A stretch of 64,000 nt of DNA from positions 124,001 through 188,000 of the forward strand of contig CP148031.1 of assembly GCA_040500365.1 (NCBI GenBank), given 5' to 3'. The first letter of the stretch is position 1. Each line of letters begins with the position of its first letter. The stretch is from Dehalobacter alkaniphilus. Its GTDB lineage: Bacteria > Bacillota > Desulfitobacteriia > Desulfitobacteriales > Syntrophobotulaceae. The position numbers and the translations under genes are program-made. Below, in pieces: positions 37,064 through 46,585 of the stretch. The notes beneath the pieces were generated by a model. That model was not told the DNA's origin. It worked only from the letters and a program-made list of their open reading frames with translations, and made no database searches.

Positions 37064-39392
37064 GACTTTGCAAAAAATCATGAAGCAGGATAAAGAAAGG
37101 TTTGTCGTACCCAAAGGCGTCCAGCAGGCTATCCCTGTCCGTGCCATCTGGCCGGATGGGATATTTCGGGTGGGCAACAAGTTTTCCAAATCCTTTCGCT
37201 TTGAGGACATTAACTACGCGGTGGCGTCTAAAGAAGACAAGGAAGCGATGTTTCTCTCCTATTCGGAGCTTCTCAATTCCTTTGACAGCGGAGCGACCAC
37301 CAAAATTACCATCAACAACCGCCGCTTAAACAAAGCGGACTTTGAAAGCTCCATCCTGATCCCGCTAATGGAGGATGGGCTGGACGAATACCGCAGGGAA
37401 TACAACCAGATGCTTTTGGATAAAACCACAGGTTCTAACAGTATTGTGCAGGATAAATATGTAACTGTATCGGTGCTGAAAAAGAACGTTGAGGAAGCAC
37501 GGAACTATTTTTCCCGCATCGGCATCGACCTGATCACCCATTTTTCCCATCTGGGTTCTAAGTGCGTGGAATTGGATGCGATCGACCGACTGCGCATCCT
37601 GCACGATTTTTTCCGTTCCGGTGAGGAAACGGATTTTCATTTCGACTTTTCCAAAATGATGAGAAAAGGGCACGACTTTAAGGACTATATCTGCCCAGAC
37701 ACCTTTGAATTTGAAAAAGACCACTTCCGCATGGGAAATAAATACGGGCGCGTCATCTTCCTGCGGGAATATGCCAGCTACATCAAGGATAGCATGGTGT
37801 CCGAGCTATGCGACTTAAACCGAAGTATGATGCTGTCTTTGGATATCATCCCCATTCCCACGGACGAAGCCGTGCGAGAAGTGGAAAACAGGCTGCTCGG
37901 CGTGGAAACCAATATCACCAACTGGCAAAGGCGGCAGAATCAGAGCAACAATTATTCCGCTGTTGTTCCCTACGATATGGAGCAACAGCGCAAAGAAAGC
38001 AAGGAATTCCTCGACGACCTCACCACCCGTGATCAAAGGATGATGTTTGCTGTCCTGACGATGGTGCACATTGCGGACAGCAAGGAACAACTGGACAGCG
38101 ACACCGAAACTCTGCTTACCACCGTACGGAAGCACCTCTGCCAGTTTTCCACCCTGACTTTCCAGCAGATGGACGGGTTGAACACGGCCCTGCCCTACGG
38201 CCTACGGAGAATCGAGGCCATCCGGACGCTGACCACCGAAAGCACGGCGGTGTTTATTCCTTTCCGGGCACAGGAAATTTCCCATAACGGGGGCATTTAC
38301 TACGGGCAGAACGTTATTAGCAAAAACATGATTATCGCCAACCGCAAACTGCTTTTAAACGGCAACAGCTTCATTCTGGGGGTATCCGGCTCCGGCAAGA
38401 GCTTCACTGCCAAGCGGGAGATTGTCAATCAGATTCTGTCCAGCGACGACGACATTATCCTGATTGATCCGGAGCGCGAATATTCCTCCCTTGTCAAAGC
38501 AATGGGCGGCGAGATCATCCATATTTCCGCGACCTCCCCGAACCACATTAATGCTATGGACATGAACCGGGATTACGGTGACGGAGCAAACCCCGTCATC
38601 CTGAAATCCGAATTTGTCTTGTCCCTGTGTGAGCAGTTAATCGGCGGCCAAAACCTGGGTGCCAAGCAGAAATCCCTGATAGACCGTTGCACCGCGAGCG
38701 TGTACCGGAAGTATCTGCAAAGCAATTTCCAGGGAATTGCGCCCACCTTGCAAGATTTTCACGCGGAACTCTTAAAGCAGGACGAATCGGAAGCACAGGA
38801 AATTGCTCTGGCGATTGAGTTGTTCACCAGCGGCAGTCTGAATACCTTCGCCAAACCGACCAATGTGGACGTGAACAACCGCCTGATTTGTTACGACATC
38901 CTTGACCTCGGCAAGCAGCTGCTCCCCATAGGAATGCTGGTGGTGCTGGACAGTATCCTGAACCGTATTACGCAGAACCGGGCAAAAGGCAAAAACACCT
39001 TCATCATCATTGATGAAATCTATCTGCTGTTCCAGCATGAGTATTCCGCCAATTTTCTTTTTACCCTGTGGAAGCGCGTCCGGAAATACGGGGCGTTTTG
39101 CACTGGCATCACGCAGAATGTGGACGATCTTTTGCAGAGCCACACGGCAAGAACAATGCTTGCGAATTCTGAGTTTATTGTCATGCTCAATCAGGCTTCT
39201 ACAGACAGAATGGAGCTTGCCAGGCTTTTAAATATTTCCGACCTTCAGTTAAGCTACATCACCAACGTGGATGCGGGGAACGGTCTGATTAAGGTGGGAA
39301 GCTCCCTTGTACCCTTCGCCGATCAATTCCCGCGCAACACCAAGCTCTACCGCTTGATGACCACAAAACCGGGGGAACAGGCGGAAGTCTAA
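37056..39392 (+). CDS. virB4: VirB4-type conjugation ATPase
   Basis: The 778-residue protein has Walker A GVSGSGKSF at about 442-450, DDIILIDPEREY just after, and Walker B FIIIDEIYLLF at about 648-658. It powers assembly and substrate passage through the type IV secretion channel. Length and order (PrgI, VirB4, NlpC/P60) match Tn1549-type elements. No frameshift is seen. Confidence 0.93.
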   Translation: MIKTLQKIMKQDKERFVVPKGVQQAIPVRAIWPDGIFRVGNKFSKSFRFEDINYAVASKEDKEAMFLSYSELLNSFDSGATTKITINNRRLNKADFESSILIPLMEDGLDEYRREYNQMLLDKTTGSNSIVQDKYVTVSVLKKNVEEARNYFSRIGIDLITHFSHLGSKCVELDAIDRLRILHDFFRSGEETDFHFDFSKMMRKGHDFKDYICPDTFEFEKDHFRMGNKYGRVIFLREYASYIKDSMVSELCDLNRSMMLSLDIIPIPTDEAVREVENRLLGVETNITNWQRRQNQSNNYSAVVPYDMEQQRKESKEFLDDLTTRDQRMMFAVLTMVHIADSKEQLDSDTETLLTTVRKHLCQFSTLTFQQMDGLNTALPYGLRRIEAIRTLTTESTAVFIPFRAQEISHNGGIYYGQNVISKNMIIANRKLLLNGNSFILGVSGSGKSFTAKREIVNQILSSDDDIILIDPEREYSSLVKAMGGEIIHISATSPNHINAMDMNRDYGDGANPVILKSEFVLSLCEQLIGGQNLGAKQKSLIDRCTASVYRKYLQSNFQGIAPTLQDFHAELLKQDESEAQEIALAIELFTSGSLNTFAKPTNVDVNNRLICYDILDLGKQLLPIGMLVVLDSILNRITQNRAKGKNTFIIIDEIYLLFQHEYSANFLFTLWKRVRKYGAFCTGITQNVDDLLQSHTARTMLANSEFIVMLNQASTDRMELARLLNISDLQLSYITNVDAGNGLIKVGSSLVPFADQFPRNTKLYRLMTTKPGEQAEV

Positions 39393-39466
39393 CCCTATAA
39401 GCTAAGGCGAAAGGCTGGGCAAATAAACGGACGGCTTTTTCCATCATTATTGAGGAGGAAAAGACA

Positions 39467-39874
39467 ATGGAAAATATTCGGTTTGCCAACAAAGAGCATG
39501 AGGCTTTTTATTTCAATATGCTCGCAGCGGCAGGCAATACCGACGTGTACCACAGGGCGTTTTTTTACACGATGGGAATCAGTGCGGAAACAAGGAACCA
39601 TATCCGTTCCTTGTTTAACTTTGAGGAGAATTGTATCCGGCCACAAAACCTTGTGGCGGCTTGGCAGACAGGCGGCACTACCCGATTGTGCCGTCTGGCC
39701 TTTAACCTTTGGAACGGGTGGACGGAGGACGAAAAAGAGAAATACTCAACACCTTATGAACTGTTTGACTGTCGCTTTGCGCCGTACTTTTTTGAAGCAA
39801 TCCGGCTGCGTTATCCCGAATATTGCAGGAGTCTAGAGCATCCAATGCCGCATTTTTCCACAAAGGAACGGTAA
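39467..39874 (+). CDS. DUF6075-family protein
   Basis: The 135-residue product (start MENIRFANKEHEAFYFNMLA) has the features I recall for DUF6075: HRAFFYTMGI, GGTTRLCRLAFNLWNG and YELFDCRFAPYFFEAI. It is soluble and globular, with no known activity. GGAGGAAAAG precedes the ATG. Members commonly sit between virB4 and the cell-wall hydrolase gene in this element class. Confidence 0.75.
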   Translation: MENIRFANKEHEAFYFNMLAAAGNTDVYHRAFFYTMGISAETRNHIRSLFNFEENCIRPQNLVAAWQTGGTTRLCRLAFNLWNGWTEDEKEKYSTPYELFDCRFAPYFFEAIRLRYPEYCRSLEHPMPHFSTKER

Positions 39875-39920
39875 TTTTGCAGGAAAAACTTGAGTTCACT
39901 TGCGGAAGGAGGTACGCGCT

Positions 39921-41852
39921 TTGAAAGAAATCAAAATCAAATCGACTATCAAGGACATTAAAGCGCTGGATAAAGTCACGGATGTATCCCACAGAATGAA
40001 AAATGCCTATATCCGCACCAAAGATCAGGCGAAACAGAACGGGCAAAACGATGATTGCAATTATGTGGACAATGCAGGGAATAGAGTACAAAATGGCACG
40101 AAAACCATTACCCGTAAAGCGGGATATGCTACGGGAAACTACGGCAAAAATGCGGTTCGAAAAATCAGAAAACGCCAAATGGGGAATACAGATGCTTCAT
40201 ATTCTGGTGCTTTAAGTGGGAATCAGGCGCGGCATATCTCTAAAAGTGAAACCAGCAGTCCAAGGATAGAGCAGAAATTTGTTCAGAGGAAAACAATGCA
40301 GACGTCAAATCAAAAAGCCGCTCAAGCTCAGGCAAAACAAGCGGCTGAAAGAAAAATTGCGCAGACTGTCCAAAACCCTGTTTTCCAACGGGTAGAAAAA
40401 GCAGCTGCGCAGATCGGCAATACCTCCGGCCAAACAGGGCGTACGATTAAGCGATCTGCCGAAGCCGGTGAAAAAACTGTAAAGGAAGCAGCTAAAGGTA
40501 CGATTAAAGCGGTGCAAAGAACGGTCAAAACCGCTGAGCACAGTGCTAAGACTGCCATTAAGACCTCACAGTCGGCGGCAAAAAGCGCCTCCAAAACCGC
40601 ACAAGCCACCAAAAGGGCGGTACAAGCAGCGCGGGCGGCAGCGAGAGTAGCAGCTGTCTCGGCAAAAGCGGCGACAAAAACAATGGTGGCCACAATTAAA
40701 GCGATCATTGCAGCATTAAAGACCCTGATTGCTATGATTGCCGCAGGAGGCTGGGCGGCAGTTGTAGTTATCCTGCTGGTATGCCTTGTAGGGCTTATGT
40801 CAAGCTCGGTTTTCGGGGTTTTCTTTTCCAACGAAGACAGCGGCAAGAACACGCCGGTAATGTCGGAGGCCGTCAGTCGGCTGAACGGAGAATTCACGGC
40901 ACAACTGGAACAGATAGAGAAGGAAAACCCGCATGATACGCTGGATTTGTCCAACAACGGCAACAGCACTATGGTCAGCAACTGGCGGGACGTCCTGGCA
41001 GTTTACGCGGTGAAAGTGGCTGCCGATCCGGAAAAAGGCATGGAAGTTGCCACCCTTGACGACACAAAATTGGGAATAATGCGGGACATCTTTTGGAATA
41101 TGAATAAAATCGACTACTGGCTGGAAACGATTGAGCACACGGACGGGAAAACAACCAGTACCGAGACTGTTTTGCATATCTGTGTGACCGCAAAATTTTA
41201 TTCGGACATGCTCGCCCAATATCATTTCAATCCGCAGCAAGTGGGGATGTTGAATGAGTTGATACAGGACAAATACCGAGAGCTATTTATGAAGCTTATC
41301 GGCAGCTATACGAATATTACTCTTTCTCCGCAGGAAATCGCTTCTATTTCACAAAACCTGCCGCCGGATTTAGATGAACAGCGCAGAAATACTGTTCTGG
41401 CAGCTTATTCCCTTATCGGCAAAGTAAGCTATTTTTGGGGCGGCAAATCCACAGTCATCGGCTGGGACAGCCGGTGGGGAACACTTACCAAGGTAACAGC
41501 TGAGGGAAGCCTAACCACCGGGGCAGTACGGCCTTACGGACTGGACTGCTCAGGATATGTGGCATGGGTATTCGTCAACGCGGAAAATAATAAAGATGCT
41601 GTAGATATAATAGGAAGCGGTACTTCAAGCCAGTATGCCGCCTGTACGCCGGTAAACTGGAGCAACGCACAGCCGGGGGATCTGGCGTTCTATCTCGACT
41701 TAAGCCATGTGGGCATAGTTGTTGGCAAGCAAAACGGAGATATGTTGATTGCCAATTGCAATGCCGGAGAGAACAATGTAGCGGTAACCAGTGTTTCCGG
41801 CGCAAGTTCATCAGGCTTCTATATGATTGGCAGACCTAAATTTTTTGAATAG
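39921..41852 (+). CDS. Membrane-anchored NlpC/P60 cell-wall hydrolase (CD1108-like)
   Basis: The 643-residue protein has a basic, alanine/lysine-rich cytoplasmic N-terminus (about 260 residues), one span (WAAVVVILLVCLVGLMSS), a middle region and a C-terminal NlpC/P60 domain: catalytic Cys in GLDCSGYVAWVF and His in DLSHVGIVVG. It should cut peptidoglycan so the channel can cross the wall. The TTG at 39921 is preceded by AAGGAGG. It is the last recognisable transfer gene; the topoisomerase and sortase genes often found downstream are absent. Confidence 0.88.
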   Translation: MKEIKIKSTIKDIKALDKVTDVSHRMKNAYIRTKDQAKQNGQNDDCNYVDNAGNRVQNGTKTITRKAGYATGNYGKNAVRKIRKRQMGNTDASYSGALSGNQARHISKSETSSPRIEQKFVQRKTMQTSNQKAAQAQAKQAAERKIAQTVQNPVFQRVEKAAAQIGNTSGQTGRTIKRSAEAGEKTVKEAAKGTIKAVQRTVKTAEHSAKTAIKTSQSAAKSASKTAQATKRAVQAARAAARVAAVSAKAATKTMVATIKAIIAALKTLIAMIAAGGWAAVVVILLVCLVGLMSSSVFGVFFSNEDSGKNTPVMSEAVSRLNGEFTAQLEQIEKENPHDTLDLSNNGNSTMVSNWRDVLAVYAVKVAADPEKGMEVATLDDTKLGIMRDIFWNMNKIDYWLETIEHTDGKTTSTETVLHICVTAKFYSDMLAQYHFNPQQVGMLNELIQDKYRELFMKLIGSYTNITLSPQEIASISQNLPPDLDEQRRNTVLAAYSLIGKVSYFWGGKSTVIGWDSRWGTLTKVTAEGSLTTGAVRPYGLDCSGYVAWVFVNAENNKDAVDIIGSGTSSQYAACTPVNWSNAQPGDLAFYLDLSHVGIVVGKQNGDMLIANCNAGENNVAVTSVSGASSSGFYMIGRPKFFE

Positions 41853-41881
41853 CTGTCTCCTTATCTTGATAGTAAAGGCGG

Positions 41882-42562
41882 GTGATTATCACGGATTGCC
41901 AATCAAAAAGTTCTGCCTGTTTTCTGGACAATATTTTGTCCGGCAGGATAAAAACAGAAATAGCTTTTCAGCCAATTTGGGATTTGCAGAAAATGAAGGT
42001 ATTCGGTTTTGAAGCATTAGCCCGATGGGGAAATCTTAGGCCCGATAAAGTTTTCTTAGAGGCTGCCCAAAATAATTTAGTGCTGGAATTGGAAACTTTG
42101 ATTTTGGTGGAAATATGCCGGATCGGAAAAAGTACAAAAGGAAAGACGTTTATTAACGCTCATCCAAGCTTCCCCGATCCTTATTTTTGGGAATGTTTAA
42201 AAGGTCAAAATGTAGTTTTAGAAATAACGGAATCGGATAAAATTTGCTTTCCGGCCCTAAATGTCCTAAGAGATTTAGGTTTTATTTTGGCGTTAGATGA
42301 TTTTGGTACCGGTTCGGCAACATTAGAATCTTTGTGTCTTGTCGAGCCTGAATATATTAAGCTTGATAAAAGCCTCATCCAATCAAAGAATATTTTAAGC
42401 CGGGATAGCCTGATAACGGCTTTTGTCGGACATGCCACAAGAATGAATACCAAGGTGATAGTTGAAGGCATAGAAAACCGTGAACAATTGCAGGCTGCAA
42501 GGATAAACGGTTCTCACTACGGACAAGGTTATTTCCTCGGAAAACCTGAAATTATTTGTTGA
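41882..42562 (+). CDS. EAL-domain c-di-GMP phosphodiesterase
   Basis: The 226-residue protein is almost only an EAL domain. The key residues are present: EAL in GFEALARWG, N in FINAHP, E in LEITES, DD in LDDFGTGSA, K in KLDKSLI, E in VEGIEN, Q in GQGYFLGKP. It should hydrolyse c-di-GMP to pGpG. There is no sensor domain or membrane span. The start is uncertain: GTG 41882 lies very near its GGCGG. It heads the Tad pilus block, so it may tune pilus assembly. Confidence 0.87.
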   Translation: MIITDCQSKSSACFLDNILSGRIKTEIAFQPIWDLQKMKVFGFEALARWGNLRPDKVFLEAAQNNLVLELETLILVEICRIGKSTKGKTFINAHPSFPDPYFWECLKGQNVVLEITESDKICFPALNVLRDLGFILALDDFGTGSATLESLCLVEPEYIKLDKSLIQSKNILSRDSLITAFVGHATRMNTKVIVEGIENREQLQAARINGSHYGQGYFLGKPEIIC

Positions 42563-42591
42563 AGGTGATAATAAATTAAGGAGTGGTTTTT

Positions 42592-43353
42592 TTGAGAAGA
42601 ATATTATTTATTTTAGGTTTGGTTATCGCTTTAGGGAGCGGCATAGGCCTTTATTTTTATATGGATTATGCAAAAGGTTTGATTTCTGTGGTTTATGCCG
42701 CCACAAATATTACTGAAGATACCGTTATAAGCGCACAACAATTGAAAGTTAAAAATGTTCCAAGGGAAAGTGTGCCTTCAGGAGTTGCAGCAAGTATCAA
42801 CCAGGTAGTAAATAAGTCTCTTAATTGGCCTTTAAAAGAAGGCGATCCGGTGCGGTTGGATAAGATAGAACAAAACACGAAGGCGGAGGTTGAGAATTCC
42901 CGATTAATCGCCTTCAAAACAGATTACAACGGATCCATTGCCGGTCTCGCCAAATACGGACAAACCGTCGACCTTGTTTTAACTCTTGACCCGAAACAAA
43001 CAGGCAATTTATCGCTTTCAGGATATATTGTCACGGGTTTATTTATTGAAGCGACTGCTGATTCATCGGGGAAGATATTATCATCTGCAGATATCCCGAA
43101 TTTAAATAAATCAGCATCTGTTGTGAGTTTATCAGGTAGTGAACAAACAACCGGCATCCCAGTAGAAATTATTGCAAAGGTTACTCCTAAACAGTTTTTA
43201 GTAATAAAACAGGCCGAAACAATGGGAACTATTTCGTTGGGGCAGCGCGATAAGAATGCCAAAGATCTATACAACATAAACAATGTTATCGAAAATTCAC
43301 AGATGAATATTGGCAAAGATTTTATTGTTTCATTGCTTCAGCTTCAAAAGTAA
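42592..43353 (+). CDS. cpaB: CpaB/RcpC-like Tad pilus assembly protein (SAF domain)
   Basis: The 253-residue product has one N-terminal membrane span (ILFILGLVIALGSGIGLYF) and a SAF domain (ATNITEDTVISAQQLKVKNV; GDPVRLDKIE), followed by the RcpC/CpaB region. In Gram-negatives it supports the secretin; here, without an outer membrane, it may contact wall or pilus. TTG 42592 follows TAAGGAG. It belongs to a run of closely spaced Tad genes. Confidence 0.83.
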   Translation: MRRILFILGLVIALGSGIGLYFYMDYAKGLISVVYAATNITEDTVISAQQLKVKNVPRESVPSGVAASINQVVNKSLNWPLKEGDPVRLDKIEQNTKAEVENSRLIAFKTDYNGSIAGLAKYGQTVDLVLTLDPKQTGNLSLSGYIVTGLFIEATADSSGKILSSADIPNLNKSASVVSLSGSEQTTGIPVEIIAKVTPKQFLVIKQAETMGTISLGQRDKNAKDLYNINNVIENSQMNIGKDFIVSLLQLQK

Positions 43354-43373
43354 ATGTTATGGGAGGAAATCTT

Positions 43374-44177
43374 ATGGCTGATGAAAATATAGCGGTTAAT
43401 AAGCAGGCGAAGAAAATAATCGCCTTGTGGAGTGTGTGCAGTGTTGGAAAGTCGACACTTGCTTGCAATTTTGCCCGGAAATTAGCAAAGGAAACAAACT
43501 TAAAAATAGGGTTGTTAGATTTTTCGTTGATAACGCCCTGCCTCCACTTCTTTTTAGATCTGGAGGATAAAGAAAGCTCGATTGAATATATCCTTAAGTC
43601 ATGGCAGGATAATTTTTCTTATCACGATTTACTTAAGGAAAACGCCCACAGAAATAAGAATCTTCCAAATTTATTATGTTGGACAGGATTAATTAAAGAA
43701 CCTGAATTAATAGATAAATTGGGAGATATTCAAGCTCGTACAATAATCTCTGAGTTGTCTGATCTTGTAGATATTCTCTTTATTGATGTACAAAGCGATA
43801 CGCTGATTATTCCTACAGACGTATCGCTTAAAACAGCAACAGATGTTTTGGTTGTTGTTGACCAGAACAGAAACACGATTGAAAACACCGCTAAATGGCT
43901 TAACAATTTGCATGCCCGAAATATGGAAATAAGTAAATTCAAACTGATCATTAACCAATATTCAAATAAGGCACTGTACACTGACAATAAAATTAAGAGC
44001 AATCTTGGGTTGCCCTTGCTTGGGACAATACCGGGTGTATCCAAGGTAAATTATGATAACGCTACTGTTTCACTGATTCCATTAATAAAATACGGTAAAT
44101 TTGACAAATCAATTGAAAATATTCTGCTGCAGCTTAATTTATATAAAGCCGTCAAAAAACGCCGTAGATTGTTTTGA
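43374..44177 (+). CDS. tadZ: TadZ/CpaE-like MinD-family ATPase
   Basis: The 267-residue product is a ParA/MinD-fold ATPase with a deviant P-loop SVCSVGKST (normally KGGVGKT; the signature first lysine is lost) and the switch VDILFIDVQSD. TadZ proteins place the Tad machine at a cell pole or site. Loss of the signature lysine is frequent in this family. GGGAGG precedes ATG 43374. Confidence 0.82.
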   Translation: MADENIAVNKQAKKIIALWSVCSVGKSTLACNFARKLAKETNLKIGLLDFSLITPCLHFFLDLEDKESSIEYILKSWQDNFSYHDLLKENAHRNKNLPNLLCWTGLIKEPELIDKLGDIQARTIISELSDLVDILFIDVQSDTLIIPTDVSLKTATDVLVVVDQNRNTIENTAKWLNNLHARNMEISKFKLIINQYSNKALYTDNKIKSNLGLPLLGTIPGVSKVNYDNATVSLIPLIKYGKFDKSIENILLQLNLYKAVKKRRRLF

Positions 44178-44205
44178 TGCGGAATTCGGATTGGAGGATA
44201 TTTAA

Positions 44206-45630
44206 ATGAGAATCAGTTCAGCTAAAGCTGTTGAACAAAAAGCATATGACACAGATAGCAAAAATCATCTAGATAAAACAACAAGTATTATCCAGTCAGT
44301 ATTGACTGAAAATCACCAAAAATTGCTTAATGATGCTATTTACGGGGTAGGTGAATGTCAAAAACAAATCCGCAATGTTATAAAAGATATCATTCGGCAT
44401 GAGAAACTGGATGTACCCGATATGAGTATCGATGAAATTGCCTGGGGCGTATATAAATTCATTATTGGGTATGATGTTATCCATGACCTTCTTCTTGATC
44501 CGGAGATAACAGAAATATGCGTAAATGGTCCGTATCAAATTACTTATAAAAAGAATGGAATCAGGTATTTAGCAAAGGATATTAAGTTTACAGATCTGTC
44601 CCACCTTGAAAAAATAACAGAACGAATATTGCTCACCTGCCACTCAGAAGCTAACGAGGGTAGCCCTATGGTGGATAATGCTTGGCTTCCCGATCGAAGC
44701 AGGGTTGTAATCAATAAAAGCTCAATCGTCCCCAGCCACGGAATTACATTAAATATCCGGAGATTCAGGGATAAAAACTTTTCCTTGGAAGAACTTGAAA
44801 AGATCGGGACGTTAAAAATAGCTGAGAAAACCAGATCTCTTAATTCTCTTAATAAAGATTGTGAAGAGAATAAAAGTATTCCAAGCGAAGGACATTCCTA
44901 TCGGCAGCTTGATTTTATTCGGGATGTGGTAAGAGCGGGAGCTACTATTATAGTCAGCGGTGGGACTCACACCGGAAAAACAACTTTGATCCGTACCCTG
45001 TCCTCGATTTTCCAAGATCTTATTCCGGATGAAAACGGTCCTGGCGATTCCGAAAGCGGTTTGCGGATAATAACTATCGAAAACGGGCCGGAGCTGCAGC
45101 TGGCAAAATACTACCCTGGCCTTGAGGTTGTTGAAATGCTTGAACGCGATACTAAATACAATCCTATAGGTGTAGAGGAAATTTATCCGCAGGTTATGAG
45201 AATGGATCCGGATGTGATTTTGGTTGGTGAAATCCGTTTCCCGGTCGAGGCAATGTATACTTTGCGGGCCATGCGCTCCGGTCATGCAAATACAATGGCT
45301 TCAATTCATACCTATGATGCTGAATCATGCTGTCAGGAATTACGAACCAAGGTTCAAGCTATCTCCAATGTCAGTGACAAGGTAATTAACACTGAAATAG
45401 TTACGGCAGTGGATATTATTATTCAGTTGGGGATCGTGGATAGAAAAATTGAAATCACCCAAGTAGCTGAATTGGATTTGAATCCGGAGTGCAATATTGT
45501 CATTAAAGATATTTTTAAAAGAGATAGCGACGGGAAAATGATCTTTAACCCCATAAGCAAAAAACTTGCTTATCGTCTTATTGCCAAGGGCAGAAAAAAT
45601 GCTGGTGATGTTAAGAGGTGGTTGGTATGA
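44206..45630 (+). CDS. tadA: TadA/CpaF secretion ATPase
   Basis: The 474-residue product is a type II/IV secretion ATPase. Walker A VSGGTHTGKTT is at about 251-261, the Asp box near GLRIITIEN, Walker B DPDVILVGEIR, and the His box MRSGHANTMASIHT. It drives assembly of Tad pili by TadB and TadC. Its stop overlaps the tadB start (ATGA). Confidence 0.92.
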   Translation: MRISSAKAVEQKAYDTDSKNHLDKTTSIIQSVLTENHQKLLNDAIYGVGECQKQIRNVIKDIIRHEKLDVPDMSIDEIAWGVYKFIIGYDVIHDLLLDPEITEICVNGPYQITYKKNGIRYLAKDIKFTDLSHLEKITERILLTCHSEANEGSPMVDNAWLPDRSRVVINKSSIVPSHGITLNIRRFRDKNFSLEELEKIGTLKIAEKTRSLNSLNKDCEENKSIPSEGHSYRQLDFIRDVVRAGATIIVSGGTHTGKTTLIRTLSSIFQDLIPDENGPGDSESGLRIITIENGPELQLAKYYPGLEVVEMLERDTKYNPIGVEEIYPQVMRMDPDVILVGEIRFPVEAMYTLRAMRSGHANTMASIHTYDAESCCQELRTKVQAISNVSDKVINTEIVTAVDIIIQLGIVDRKIEITQVAELDLNPECNIVIKDIFKRDSDGKMIFNPISKKLAYRLIAKGRKNAGDVKRWLV

Positions 45631-46583
45631 GGCTTGTTCTTTGTTATGGAATAAGCATTGGGCTTTTATTGTCTGTAATTGTATGGTTTCTCGGGAAAAA
45701 AGAAAAGAAGCAAATATCAGGTTTCATAAATAAAAGAATAAACTATTTGCATGACAAAGTGAAAAATAACAATAGGATGAGTAATTTTGCAAGATATTAC
45801 AATCAAAGAATCTATATTACAAATTTGAAGTTGAGCTTAAAAGCTCTTTTTTTTATTAGTATAGGGTTTTGTTTTATTGCTTTTTTCCTGTCAATAGTGA
45901 TCCTTTCTGAAAAAATTCCGAATCCAATCTATCAGAATCCGGGGGCTATAATCGTAAGCCATAATATTTTCGGGATTGTTATTTTTATGATTGTCGGCTT
46001 CATGATCCCGTGGGTATTGTTAAATTTAATCTATCACAGTATGCGAAGAATGCTGAATAAACAAGCCTTGAACACTTTCAATCTTATATTAAACAATTAT
46101 ATTGTGCGTAATAATCTTGAAGCTGCAACCTGGGATTCAATTGCTGCCATGCCTTCTCAAATGCGCTCTTTGTTTAGCCGAATCCAGTCCCGGGTCAATA
46201 ATGGGGAAGAATTCGACACGGTTATATATAAAATATCGATACTTCTAAAACTGCAGTCTTTCAGGGATTTTTACAACGTTATCGTTTCTTCGAGAATGGC
46301 CGGGGGCAACACGGAAGATCTTTTATACAGGCTTTCGGACAAAATCAGATCAAGAAAAAACAGGGCGCAATCAATTAAAGAGGATCTTAATCCTCTAATC
46401 TCAAAAGCTGTGGCATTTACGCTGGTAATGATTCTTACGTATTTAGGCGTAAGTCTTGTTTGGCCGGACTCAATAGCCCTGGTAAAACAATCCTCAATAG
46501 GACACCTATATATCAATGCGATAATTATCTCCATCCTAATTGAGGCTACTCTGTTACTAAAATTCTTATCAATGGAGGATTAG
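45627..46583 (+). CDS. tadB: TadB-like membrane platform protein
   Basis: The 318-residue product has an N-terminal span, two further spans (FFISIGFCFIAFFLSIVIL; NIFGIVIFMIVGFMIPWVLL), a T2SSF-like cytoplasmic domain (SSRMAGGNTEDLLYRLSDKI) and a C-terminal span pair. It is the inner-membrane platform moved by TadA. ATG 45627 overlaps the tadA stop; tadC follows at once. Confidence 0.88.
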   Translation: MRLVLCYGISIGLLLSVIVWFLGKKEKKQISGFINKRINYLHDKVKNNNRMSNFARYYNQRIYITNLKLSLKALFFISIGFCFIAFFLSIVILSEKIPNPIYQNPGAIIVSHNIFGIVIFMIVGFMIPWVLLNLIYHSMRRMLNKQALNTFNLILNNYIVRNNLEAATWDSIAAMPSQMRSLFSRIQSRVNNGEEFDTVIYKISILLKLQSFRDFYNVIVSSRMAGGNTEDLLYRLSDKIRSRKNRAQSIKEDLNPLISKAVAFTLVMILTYLGVSLVWPDSIALVKQSSIGHLYINAIIISILIEATLLLKFLSMED

Positions 46584-46585
46584 TG

